A stretch of 36,454 nt of DNA from Lentzea aerocolonigenes (GTDB taxonomy: Bacteria > Actinomycetota > Actinomycetes > Mycobacteriales > Pseudonocardiaceae): NCBI RefSeq assembly GCF_000955955.1, contig NZ_JYJG01000259.1, positions 1 to 36,454 of the forward strand, in the 5' to 3' direction. The notes below the pieces were generated by a model that saw nothing but the letters and a program-made list of their open reading frames with translations, was not told the DNA's origin and searched no databases. The translations under genes were made by a program, and so were the position numbers. Positions 8,253 to 14,587 of this stretch are shown here, in pieces. The stretch's first letter is position 1, and the number at the start of each line of letters is the position of its first letter.

Positions 8253-8279
8253 ATGCCTGGTATGCACGGTCTGCGTGTG

Positions 8280-8300
8280 CCATGAAGGGAACCTTCATGG
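8280..8300. repeat. TGAAGG palindrome, copy 2
   Basis: CCATGAAGG-GAA-CCTTCATGG has 9-bp perfect arms and is the best copy in the window. ACCTCAGGTG links it to copy 3. Confidence 0.65.
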
Positions 8301-8311
8301 ACCTCAGGTGG

Positions 8312-8328
8312 ATGAAAGCGCCCTTCAT
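8312..8328. repeat. TGAAGG palindrome, degenerate copy 3
   Basis: ATGAAAGCGCCCTTCAT has a 5-bp perfect outer stem with inner mismatches. It sits 11 bp after copy 2, so the two form a pair around the spacer ACCTCAGGTGG. Confidence 0.5.
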
Positions 8329-8393
8329 GGCGGAAGCGGGGCTCCGACTCGCCGGTGGAGTCCCACGGTACGCGGCCAGGCATGTGATCTTGA

Positions 8394-8451
8394 GTTGGTT
8401 GTAGAAAAGTGCCGCCCTGACCGCCCGGTGATCACCTCACCTACAACCAAC
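8394..8451. repeat. Long-spaced 11-bp inverted repeat
   Basis: GTTGGTTGTAG (8394-8404) and CTACAACCAAC (8441-8451) are exact reverse complements separated by 36 nt. The spacer contains the 10-bp palindrome GGTGATCACC (8427-8436). The arrangement could be a structured RNA, an operator or a remnant element. No gene start abuts it. Confidence 0.45.
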
Positions 8452-8638
8452 CAGCCGCAGCCACGGCGTGTCGAACCACGACACACCGTGAGAGCGATCT
8501 CATCCGCCACCCCCCACCGTCAAACCCGCCTCAGGCGCAGCTGAACGACGTCGCCCGCACATCCATCGCGGCGAAGCGCCTGACCCCGCAGAATCAGGAT
8601 GGGAAAGGCTCAGTGGCAAACCGCGATTCGATCATGAA

Positions 8639-8671
8639 TTGGTGGTACTTGCACACGCCCGACCAGCACGA
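8639..8671 (+). repeat. Dispersed 33-bp repeat, copy B
   Basis: It matches window positions 6-38 at 27 of 33 bases and encodes WWYLHTPDQHE in the open frame. It is followed 30 bp later by palindrome copy 4. Confidence 0.45.
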
Positions 8672-8701
8672 ACGACTTGCCGAGGCCCTGGACCACACGT
8701 G

Positions 8702-8720
8702 GATGAAGGTTCCCTTCATC
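8702..8720. repeat. TGAAGG palindrome, copy 4
   Basis: GATGAAGG-TTC-CCTTCATC has 8-bp perfect arms and is preceded by GGACCACACGTG, related to the spacers beside copies 1 and 2. It lies 20 bp beyond the 3' end of the kinase gene, so it could also act as that gene's terminator hairpin. Confidence 0.6.
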
Positions 8721-8739
8721 GCGAGCGGCGAGCAGTGGG

Positions 8740-10014
8740 TCAGGGTTTCGGGCCGTCCGACTTCTTGGTCGGCTTGCCGGGGTCGCGGTCCTTGGTCGGC
8801 TTCGTCGTGTCCGTGGTCTTGGTCGGCTCCTGTGTGGGCACCACGCTCGACTCCGAAGCCCCGGGGGAACTCGTGCCACTCGGGGCAGTGCTCCCCGCCG
8901 ACGAGTTGCCCGGCTGCGGCGCACCAGGCGCCCCCGGCGTCTGGGTCACCGTCACCGTCGACGCCCCGACGGTCACCACGTGCGTCGACGGCCCGGGCAG
9001 CGGCTTCTCGTCAGCCGCAGGCGCCTCACCCCCGCCGCCACCCAGGTTCACCACCGCCACCGCCACGGCGGCAACGGCCACCGCCGCAGCCCCGGTGATC
9101 GCCAAACGCTTGCCCCGCCGAGACCGAACCCGTGGCTCAGGCACTTCAAGCGGATCAGCCGACACCGCCGCGTCCGGCAGCAACGCCGGCAACCCGCGGC
9201 TCACCTCGTGCGCAGCCGCCAGCGACTGCGCGCACATCTCGGCGGTGGGACGACGGCGAGGATCCATCTCGGTCATCGCCGACAACAACGACACCCAGGC
9301 CAACGGCAGGTCGACCGGAATCCGGGGCGACCTCGCCAGGCGAGCCAGCGCCGCCTCGGCATCGCCACCGGGATATTCGGCGCGTCCGGTCAGGCACTCC
9401 AGCAGCACCAGGCCCAGAGCGTAGACATCGGAAGGCGGCCCGACCGTCGAGCCGCGCACCTGCTCCGGCGACAGGTACCCGGCGGTCCCGACCAGCACCC
9501 CGGACGTGGTCACCCGAGTCACCTCGGCGACCAGCGCGAGCCCGAAGTCCGCCAGATAAGCCTGCTTCTCCTCGTCTTCCAGCAGGATGTTCGACGGCTT
9601 GATGTCGCGGTGCACCACGCCGAGCCCGTGCACGTGGTGCAGGACCGAAGCGATCTGACCACCGATGCGGGCGACGAACCGGGGCGGCAGCGGCTCGCGC
9701 ATCCGCTGGCGCAACGTGCCGCCGGTGATCTCGCGCATCACGAAGTACGGCCGGCGCGCGAGCATGCCCGAGTCGTACACCGGGATCACGCCGGGGCAGT
9801 CCAGCGTCAGCAGCATCGACGCCTCGCGCTGCAACCGCAGCTCGTCGTCGGGCAGGCCGGGCCCGCTGAAGATCTTGATCGCAACAGAGGACGTGGTCGA
9901 ACGGTCCAAGGCGCGGTAGACCTCGGCCATGCCACCGGAGCCGAGCAGCGAGCCGACGACATACCGGTCGTCGATCACCGCGCCGGTCAGGTCGCCGTCC
10001 CAAGGTGCGCTCAT
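8740..10014 (-). CDS. Membrane Ser/Thr protein kinase
   Basis: This 424-residue Hanks-type kinase has the glycine loop GSGGMAEVY, the ATP lysine Lys47 in VAIKIF, the catalytic loop HRDIKPSN (residues 135-142), DFG (156-158) and YLSPEQ as the APE equivalent. After a basic stretch (RSRRGKR) comes one transmembrane helix (about 303-324), then a tail of about 95 residues rich in Thr, Pro, Ser and Lys that should lie outside the cell. There are no PASTA repeats, so it is not PknB-like; the tail may sense the wall or be glycosylated. The start at 10014 was chosen over 10038 because it lies close to the kinase domain. Confidence 0.95.
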   Translation of the reverse strand: MSAPWDGDLTGAVIDDRYVVGSLLGSGGMAEVYRALDRSTTSSVAIKIFSGPGLPDDELRLQREASMLLTLDCPGVIPVYDSGMLARRPYFVMREITGGTLRQRMREPLPPRFVARIGGQIASVLHHVHGLGVVHRDIKPSNILLEDEEKQAYLADFGLALVAEVTRVTTSGVLVGTAGYLSPEQVRGSTVGPPSDVYALGLVLLECLTGRAEYPGGDAEAALARLARSPRIPVDLPLAWVSLLSAMTEMDPRRRPTAEMCAQSLAAAHEVSRGLPALLPDAAVSADPLEVPEPRVRSRRGKRLAITGAAAVAVAAVAVAVVNLGGGGGEAPAADEKPLPGPSTHVVTVGASTVTVTQTPGAPGAPQPGNSSAGSTAPSGTSSPGASESSVVPTQEPTKTTDTTKPTKDRDPGKPTKKSDGPKP

Positions 10015-10083
10015 TGGCCTCCGCTCGTCGCGCAGCAACCTAACGGGTCGCGTGGAATTCCGGCTACCCGGCCGACCTGAAGA

Positions 10084-11316
10084 TCAAACTACGATCAGTC
10101 CGGCCTCGATCTCGCGCACGAGTGCCTCGTCGCGTTCCAGTACCGAGATATCGGTGTTCGCCAGCACGACGTAACCGAGCGACGTCCACAGGTCGATGGT
10201 GCGCGGCACCCGCGAGCCCTCGCCGTACGGCAAAACCGCACGTTGGAAGCTCGGCAGCAGTGAGTCCAAGGTGTCGAACCGCACCGCGTTGCCCAACTCG
10301 CCGGCGGCGGGTGAAGACAGGTAGACGGACTTCACGTGCTGGTGCTGCGTGTATCGGGACACGTCGGACGAGTCATCCACTCGGTGGCGGACCATTCGGG
10401 TGATCTGACTCTCGCGAGCACCGAGGAGAGTCAGCTCCTGCTGCTCGGCACCGGCCAGCCGCGCGCCGATCTCGATCAACCGAGGGCCGTCGGGCGTGAT
10501 CATCACCTCGACGTGCGCGGGCCCGTTGCGCACTCCGGTCGCGTCCAGCACCTGGCAGACGTAGGAGAACAACACGTCGACCACCGGATCGTCCGCGGGC
10601 ACCAGCGTGTTCGACAGGTAGATGCCGAGCCGATCGCCGCGGCACTCCTTGGCGTAGCGCCACACCGCGGCCAGCCCGTGCGCACCGTCGATCGAGTACG
10701 TGTCCACCTCGTACTCGGTGCCGACGGCGAGCTCCTGCACCAGCACGCGGTCGTTGCGCAGGCCGAGCTTGTTGACGCTCCCCAGAATCCGGCCGAACTT
10801 CGCCCGCCAGTCCTCACCGGGCTGCGCGACGAACACGTCGTCCGTACCGCCGCTCTCCTGCGGCTTCAGCACGATCGGCGAACTCTCAAGGCCCTCACGT
10901 CGCAGCCACGCAGCCACCTCGGCAATGTTGTCGGAGCTGATCTGACGCAGGTGCGGCACACCGGCCGACCGCAACGCCACGGCCATCTGCCACTTGTCCC
11001 GGCGGGCGGACGACAGCGACAGCACGTTCGAACGCCCCGGCGCGATCAGCTCGGACAACGCCTCGGCCGTCTCGACACCGGTCTCGGTGCCCGGCACGAC
11101 AGCGATCGGCGAGTGCTCGGCGAGCTTCGCGGCCAGCTCGTCGAGGTCGGACAGGACGTGCACCTCGCGGTAGTTCTCCGGGATCCACGACTTGGCGAGC
11201 CCCGCTGGTGGCTCGGGAGTGGTCAGCACCGCGATCGCCTCGACACCACGCTCGGCGAACGCGGGCGCGATGCCCTTGCCGGCCGAGTACGGATCCACCA
11301 CGACGATGTGCGCCAC
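10084..11316 (-). CDS. ATP-grasp ligase, amino-acid-ligase-like
   Basis: This 410-residue ATP-grasp protein has an N-terminal Rossmann-like domain (VVVDPYSAGKGIAPAFAERG), then the ATP-grasp core: the nucleotide lysine Lys151 in IVLKPQESGGTDD, VLVQELAVGTEYEVD, and the metal ligands Glu270 and Glu282 in LIEIGARLAG. The EIGARLAG ending resembles L-amino-acid ligases and natural-product ATP-grasp enzymes more than carbamoyl-phosphate synthase. It probably joins a carboxylate to an amine via acyl-phosphate; substrates are unknown. The GTG at 11316 was chosen because GGAGGAG lies 5 nt upstream, and the 54-residue extension to 11478 overlaps the TetR gene. It follows that gene by 98 bp. Confidence 0.9.
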   Translation of the reverse strand: MAHIVVVDPYSAGKGIAPAFAERGVEAIAVLTTPEPPAGLAKSWIPENYREVHVLSDLDELAAKLAEHSPIAVVPGTETGVETAEALSELIAPGRSNVLSLSSARRDKWQMAVALRSAGVPHLRQISSDNIAEVAAWLRREGLESSPIVLKPQESGGTDDVFVAQPGEDWRAKFGRILGSVNKLGLRNDRVLVQELAVGTEYEVDTYSIDGAHGLAAVWRYAKECRGDRLGIYLSNTLVPADDPVVDVLFSYVCQVLDATGVRNGPAHVEVMITPDGPRLIEIGARLAGAEQQELTLLGARESQITRMVRHRVDDSSDVSRYTQHQHVKSVYLSSPAAGELGNAVRFDTLDSLLPSFQRAVLPYGEGSRVPRTIDLWTSLGYVVLANTDISVLERDEALVREIEAGLIVV

Positions 11317-11321
11317 CGCTG

Positions 11322-11328
11322 CTCCTCC
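11322..11328 (-). promoter_or_regulatory. Ribosome binding site deciding the ATP-grasp start
   Basis: On the minus strand this is GGAGGAG, 5 nt before the GTG at 11316. It is the strongest ribosome site in this operon and fixes the start. Confidence 0.75.
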
Positions 11329-11414
11329 AAGATCGTAAAGACATCTTCCGAACGAGGAGCACAACGGCACGGGCGTGACCAGGCATTCCTGTCTCGATTG
11401 GGTCGAGACGACCG

Positions 11415-12032
11415 TCACTCGAATCGCAACGTCTCGTAGACAGAAGTTGTCACCAGACAGCCAGAAGACGCGCGCCACACCCGCTGCAGCCGCAGCCGCA
11501 GGTCCGTTCCGCCGCTGAGCGCCTGCGCCACGAACTGCAGCCCGAGCAGCTCCGCGACGATCTGCTCGGCCGCGTGCCGCACGTTCACCTCGGCCTTCAC
11601 CTCACCGCGTTGCTGCGCCAGCGAAAGCAGCTCCCGCACGACCGCGATCCAGCCGACGACCTGCGCGGCGGCCGCGACGTCGAAGAACACCGCTTCCCGC
11701 AACAGCTTCGCGCTCACCCGCACGGTCAGATCCGAGTCCAGCCTGCGCGCGAACTCGAACGACATCGCGATCAGCGCCTGCATCGGCGACTCCTCGACAG
11801 CGAGCTGCTCGTCGCGCAACCGGTGCCACAGCAGCGACTGCTCCTCGATGATCGCGACGCCCAACGCTTCCTTGGAGCGAAAATGGCAATACAGCGCACC
11901 TTTCGACACATCGGCACGCGCGCACACGGCGCTGAGACTGGATCCGTTGAACCCGTCGCGGTCGAACACCTCGGCCGCCGCCCGCAGCAGCTTGGCCCTC
12001 GTGTGTGTCGATCTCTGCCGTTTGACGCTCAT
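11415..12032 (-). CDS. TetR regulator, gamma-butyrolactone-receptor-like
   Basis: This 205-residue TetR-family repressor has its helix-turn-helix at about residues 31-51 (SSLSAVCARADVSKGALYCH). The GALYxHFxSKEALG run and overall length match the ScbR/ArpA family of autoregulator receptors, which release DNA on binding gamma-butyrolactone or related signals; true ligand binding is inference. Its start overlaps the stop of the upstream NTF2-like gene by 4 bp (ATGA), so the two are translationally coupled. The ATP-grasp gene downstream is a likely target or operon partner. No AfsA/ScbA synthase is in the window. Confidence 0.9.
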   Translation of the reverse strand: MSVKRQRSTHTRAKLLRAAAEVFDRDGFNGSSLSAVCARADVSKGALYCHFRSKEALGVAIIEEQSLLWHRLRDEQLAVEESPMQALIAMSFEFARRLDSDLTVRVSAKLLREAVFFDVAAAAQVVGWIAVVRELLSLAQQRGEVKAEVNVRHAAEQIVAELLGLQFVAQALSGGTDLRLRLQRVWRASSGCLVTTSVYETLRFE

Positions 12033-12439
12033 GCCCCGGTCCGCGCGGCGCCGGTCGCCAGCGCCACGGCCAGCGTGTCCGGCAGCTGCCAGTACTGCTC
12101 TATCTCCCCCAGGTGCACCGAGAGCACGGCGGAGAACCGCACCTCCGCCTGGTCACCGGTGGCGAGCACCCGCCAGCGCGCCGAGCCGACCACGGCCGCG
12201 TCACCTCCGTCGACGATCACCTGGCGCACCGAGAGCTGTTCCAGGTCGAACGTGGCGAACTGGGTCAGGAACTGGGACTCGACCTCGCGGCGGGTGCGCG
12301 GGCCGGGTGCCCAGCGGAGGCCGCCGGGTTCGGGCGCCTCCCATTCCACGGTCGGTGCGCACAACCGCGCGATGCCGGATGCGTCCTGTGCCGCGAGCCG
12401 CGCCAGGAACACCTGCACCACTTCGACCGTCGAGAGCAT
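12029..12439 (-). CDS. NTF2/SnoaL-like protein
   Basis: This 136-residue single-domain protein has the SnoaL-like/NTF2 cone fold. Supporting segments are the N-terminal helix VVQVFLARLAAQDASGIARL, then APTVEWEAP, the middle RREVESQFL and the C-terminal strands VLSVHLGEIEQYWQLPD. Such proteins act as small isomerases, cyclases or ligand binders. The ATG at 12439 was chosen because GGTGGAG lies 3-4 nt upstream; an in-frame GTG exists at 12448. It is the first gene of the three-gene minus-strand group with the TetR and ATP-grasp genes. Confidence 0.85.
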   Translation of the reverse strand: MLSTVEVVQVFLARLAAQDASGIARLCAPTVEWEAPEPGGLRWAPGPRTRREVESQFLTQFATFDLEQLSVRQVIVDGGDAAVVGSARWRVLATGDQAEVRFSAVLSVHLGEIEQYWQLPDTLAVALATGAARTGA

Positions 12440-12519
12440 TTTCTCCACCTTCTCATCCCGGTCATTGCTACCGCAACGATCCCGGCCCTGCTTACACTAG
12501 CGAGGGGCGCACATTGTGA

Positions 12520-12527
12520 GTGCGCAC
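12520..12527. promoter_or_regulatory. Palindromic cluster between the NTF2-like and XRE genes
   Basis: GTGCGCAC is a perfect 8-bp palindrome and GCGCAC (12507-12512) pairs with GTGCGC (12520-12525) across 7 nt. Together with TCCGATCGGA at 12561-12570 it lies in the 255-bp divergent region. A regulator, possibly the TetR protein, may bind here, but no consensus match to a ScbR box is evident. Confidence 0.3.
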
Positions 12528-12694
12528 ACCCCATTGGACCAGTTGCGTTTCACCCAAACATCCGATCGGACGATTCCGGTGGTACTCGAACTTTCAACGA
12601 CCGCCGGTATCACCGCAATGCACGGGACCGGACTTCGCGGTTCTGAGGCAGGGTGGATGACGCACCCGTCATCTCACCGAAACGGAGCAGAACC

Positions 12695-13003
12695 GTGCTC
12701 AAGGCAGTCCGTCAAGCCCACGAGCACCAGGACACCCCGCCGATTACCGCCTTGATTCCTCAGGCGCGGCGAGAGCAGGGCCTCACCCAGCGCGAGTTCG
12801 CGGACCTGTTGTGCGAGATCTCACAAAACGACAGCGTCACCCGTGAAGAAGTGTCGAGATGGGAACGCGGTAAACGCATTCCCGGCCCCTACTGGCGTGC
12901 CTGGATCAGCGCGGCGCTCGACGTGCCGCACGCGGAGGTCGACCGGGCCGCGTTGGTCGAACGGGAATCTCGCAGGACGCGAAACGAGGACCACTCCGAC
13001 TAG
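12695..13003 (+). CDS. Small XRE helix-turn-helix protein
   Basis: This 102-residue protein is mostly an XRE-type DNA-binding domain: ITALIPQARREQGLTQREFA (about residues 17-36), then VTREEVSRWERGKRIPGPYW (about 48-67). It has no sensor domain. I chose the GTG at 12695 because CGGAGCAG lies just upstream; a longer reading from the GTG at 12653 is possible. It is divergent from the NTF2-TetR-ATP-grasp group. Hairpins at and after the stop codon probably end its transcript. Confidence 0.8.
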   Translation: MLKAVRQAHEHQDTPPITALIPQARREQGLTQREFADLLCEISQNDSVTREEVSRWERGKRIPGPYWRAWISAALDVPHAEVDRAALVERESRRTRNEDHSD

Positions 13004-13010
13004 CGGAGTG
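12992..13010 (+). terminator. Hairpin spanning the XRE stop codon
   Basis: CACTCCG (12992-12998) and CGGAGTG (13004-13010) form a 7-bp stem whose loop ACTAG contains the TAG stop. There is no T-run, so termination is inferred. Confidence 0.45.
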
Positions 13011-13035
13011 CGGGCAGGCGGCAGGGGTCTGCCCG
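13011..13035 (+). terminator. Second hairpin after the XRE gene
   Basis: CGGGCAG (13011-13017) pairs with CTGCCCG (13029-13035) across an 11-nt loop, directly after the first hairpin. Confidence 0.4.
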
Positions 13036-13119
13036 CCCGCGGGAGGGGTGGTGCCGGCGGCCGCCGTGGCGCCGCCCCTCCCCGTAAGTCCCAGGCTGGA
13101 AGGGTCTTTGGCCCCTTGT

Positions 13120-13151
13120 TGGCCCCCTGTGCGACCACGTACAGGGGGCCA
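13120..13151 (+). terminator. Strong hairpin just before the first lamin-tail gene
   Basis: TGGCCCCCTGT (13120-13130) and ACAGGGGGCCA (13141-13151) form an 11-bp perfect stem with a 10-nt loop, ending 11 nt before the GTG at 13163. It may terminate upstream transcription or control translation of the next gene. A small AGAC-TTC-GTCT hairpin (13151-13161) follows at once. Confidence 0.6.
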
Positions 13152-13162
13152 GACTTCGTCTT

Positions 13163-13669
13163 GTGACACCTTTCTTGGCCTTCTTGCTACTCGTCGGTAC
13201 CACGGTCGGCACTTCGCCGGGCGTCTCGGCGGTCAAAGTCAACGAGATCTCGTTCGGGAGCGCGGGATTCGTCGAACTGCGCAACACCGGCACGACTGCG
13301 GCAGACGTCGGAGGATGGTCTGTCCACACGTGCTCCGGCGGCGCCTCGCGAATCCTCGGCACCATCCCACCCAACACCGTCCTACCTCCGGGTGAATACT
13401 TCCTGATAGTGGGCGCCGCGTTCAGCGGAACCGTGCCCACAGGCCTCGTGGTGGACACCGTGGACGGCTCTGGCGTAATCACTCGAAACCGGCACGGCGC
13501 GCACACCGACAGCGTGGGCCTGACGTCGTCCTCACCGTGCCGCGAAGACAGCCCCGCTAAACCGTGTGCCGATTCTTCACTCGGCCGCGACAGCGCTTCC
13601 AGGGACAGCGATCACAACGCCGACGACTTCGCCTGCCAAATTCCGTCTCCCGGCGAAACCAATCAGTAG
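13163..13669 (+). CDS. Secreted lamin-tail-domain protein 1
   Basis: This 168-residue exported protein has a Sec signal (about residues 1-23, MTPFLAFLLLVGTTVG), then a lamin-tail (LTD) immunoglobulin-like domain: VNEISFGSAGFVELRNTG, WSVHTCSGG and LPPGEYFLIVG. It ends with the SLGRDSASRDSDHNADDF motif usual in bacterial LTD proteins. Bacterial LTDs are thought to bind surfaces, DNA or partner enzymes; nothing more specific can be said. The GTG start has no ribosome site and sits directly after a hairpin, so the start is less certain. A second LTD gene follows 113 bp later. Confidence 0.82.
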   Translation: MTPFLAFLLLVGTTVGTSPGVSAVKVNEISFGSAGFVELRNTGTTAADVGGWSVHTCSGGASRILGTIPPNTVLPPGEYFLIVGAAFSGTVPTGLVVDTVDGSGVITRNRHGAHTDSVGLTSSSPCREDSPAKPCADSSLGRDSASRDSDHNADDFACQIPSPGETNQ

Positions 13670-13681
13670 CTAAACATTAGT

Positions 13682-13697
13682 GGCCCCTTTCGGGGCC
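13682..13697 (+). terminator. Hairpin between the two lamin-tail genes
   Basis: GGCCCC-TTTC-GGGGCC lies 12 bp after the first LTD stop. It has a 6-bp stem but no T-run. It probably marks a transcript end or a processing site. Confidence 0.5.
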
Positions 13698-13782
13698 GAA
13701 GGAAAGCGAGCAAAGTCAGTCCCGGCGGCGAGACACGCCGCATGAGAAATCACCGAGATTGTCTTCTCGAAGGGACAGTGAA

Positions 13783-14415
13783 ATGCGTCGACTGCTGGGC
13801 GGAGCCGCTGCACTCGCAATCGCGAGCACCATCGCGTTCGCGGGTGTGGCGGCCGCTGACGAGCCCGAGGCTCCCGAGGTCATGCAGCTGCCGGCAGTGC
13901 TGATCAACGAAGTTTCCACGATGGGCCCGAACGGCGCGCTCGACGAGGCGATCGAGATCGTCAACACGACGAACGAGCAGATCGAGCTGACCAACTGGGT
14001 CATCCGGATCTACAACCAGCGCAACGAGGTCATCCAGACGATTCCGCTGACCGACGTGACCGGCCAGCCGCTCACGCTGGCGCCGATGAACAACGTCGGC
14101 AGCACGCTGGTGCTGACCGGTGCCGAGTTCTCCGGCACGACGTCCACGCCGAACGTTCTCCCGGTGCGCTTCCTCGGCTCCGAGGGCATTCCGACCCTCG
14201 GCGGCGTCGCGATCTTCGGCGGCACCTCGCCGACCGCATTCAAGATCGACGGCGTCGCGTTCTCGGCGCCCGTCACCGCCGCCAAGGAAGGCGTGCACGC
14301 GCAGCCGGAGAACCAGCGCACCGCGCAACTCGCCGGTTCGAACACGCGCAACTTGCTGAACCAGGACACCAACAACAACCAGCGCGACTTCTCGCTGCAG
14401 GAACGCACTTTCTAA
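13783..14415 (+). CDS. Secreted lamin-tail-domain protein 2
   Basis: This 210-residue exported protein has a signal peptide of about 33 residues (MRRLLGGAAALAIASTIAFA). The LTD-like domain follows: VLINEVSTMGPNGALDEAIE, VNTTNEQIELTNWVIRIYN and LVLTGAEFSGTT. The end, NLLNQDTNNNQRDFSL, aligns with the SLGRD...D-DNNADDF end of the neighbour, so the two are likely diverged paralogues, although overall identity is low. The ATG at 13783 was chosen because it directly precedes the arginine-rich signal start; AGGGAC precedes it. A very strong terminator follows. Confidence 0.85.
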   Translation: MRRLLGGAAALAIASTIAFAGVAAADEPEAPEVMQLPAVLINEVSTMGPNGALDEAIEIVNTTNEQIELTNWVIRIYNQRNEVIQTIPLTDVTGQPLTLAPMNNVGSTLVLTGAEFSGTTSTPNVLPVRFLGSEGIPTLGGVAIFGGTSPTAFKIDGVAFSAPVTAAKEGVHAQPENQRTAQLAGSNTRNLLNQDTNNNQRDFSLQERTF

Positions 14416-14441
14416 GAGATCCATCCATCGGGTGCACCCAC

Positions 14442-14478
14442 GTGCCCTGGCCGTCGCCCCTCGACGGCCAGGGCACTT
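14442..14478 (+). terminator. Strong intrinsic terminator
   Basis: GTGCCCTGGCCGTCG (14442-14456) and CGACGGCCAGGGCAC (14462-14476) form a 15-bp perfect stem with a CCCCT loop, followed by TT. It lies 26 bp after the second LTD stop and insulates it from the protease gene. Confidence 0.85.
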
Positions 14479-14492
14479 CCGCGCGTGGCGCG

Positions 14493-14511
14493 TAGTCGCC
14501 ATCGGCGACTA
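14493..14511 (+). terminator. Second hairpin before the protease gene
   Basis: TAGTCGCC-ATC-GGCGACTA has an 8-bp perfect stem and lies 16 bp after the strong terminator. It may back up termination or be an operator for the protease promoter. Confidence 0.45.
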
Positions 14512-14587
14512 ACCGCCGCTTCCGCCTGTTTCCCAACGATTTGCGGCCCCTCATCCTGCTGTGACCTGATCACCGGAGGAGGGCGCC

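Larger units (their letters stand above)
8613..8735 (+). pseudogene. Possible small-gene remnant containing repeat copy B
   Basis: A GTG at 8613 follows GGGAAAGG at good spacing and opens a frame whose first 40-odd residues look protein-like (NWWYLHTPDQHERLAEALDH, then TWMKVPFIAS). Beyond about 8735 the frame runs antisense through the kinase tail and turns into Arg/Pro-rich nonsense, so any real gene has lost its 3' end. Copy A at the window start encodes a related peptide with a stop. I see this as a decayed or unusually short gene. The family is unknown. Confidence 0.3.
8119..8739. other. Repeat-rich gene-free stretch
   Basis: About 620 bp lie between the DUF1232 start and the kinase stop, with no convincing complete gene. 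The stretch holds four related palindromes (8167-8181, 8280-8300, 8312-8328, 8702-8720), a palindrome at 8235-8252, a long-spaced inverted repeat at 8394-8451, a GTGTCG-CGACAC hairpin at 8468-8484 and the repeat copy B. Short frames across the palindromes encode MKGTFMDLR- or MKVPFIAS-like peptides because of the palindrome sequence itself. Confidence 0.7.

Noticed and set aside
8380..8500. tRNA or known riboswitch in the hairpin-rich gap
   Set aside because: No acceptor stem with CCA-type end, no anticodon arm pattern and no recognisable aptamer motif was seen.
8160..8730. CRISPR array
   Set aside because: The repeats are few, palindromic, irregularly spaced and variable, and no cas gene is present.
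8613..9098. 161-codon frame over the kinase 3' end as a complete gene
   Set aside because: Only the first 40-odd residues look protein-like; the rest is kinase antisense. Kept only as a possible remnant.
11316..11478. ATP-grasp start at 11478
   Set aside because: It would overlap the TetR gene and add unrelated residues; GGAGGAG before the GTG at 11316 fixes the start.
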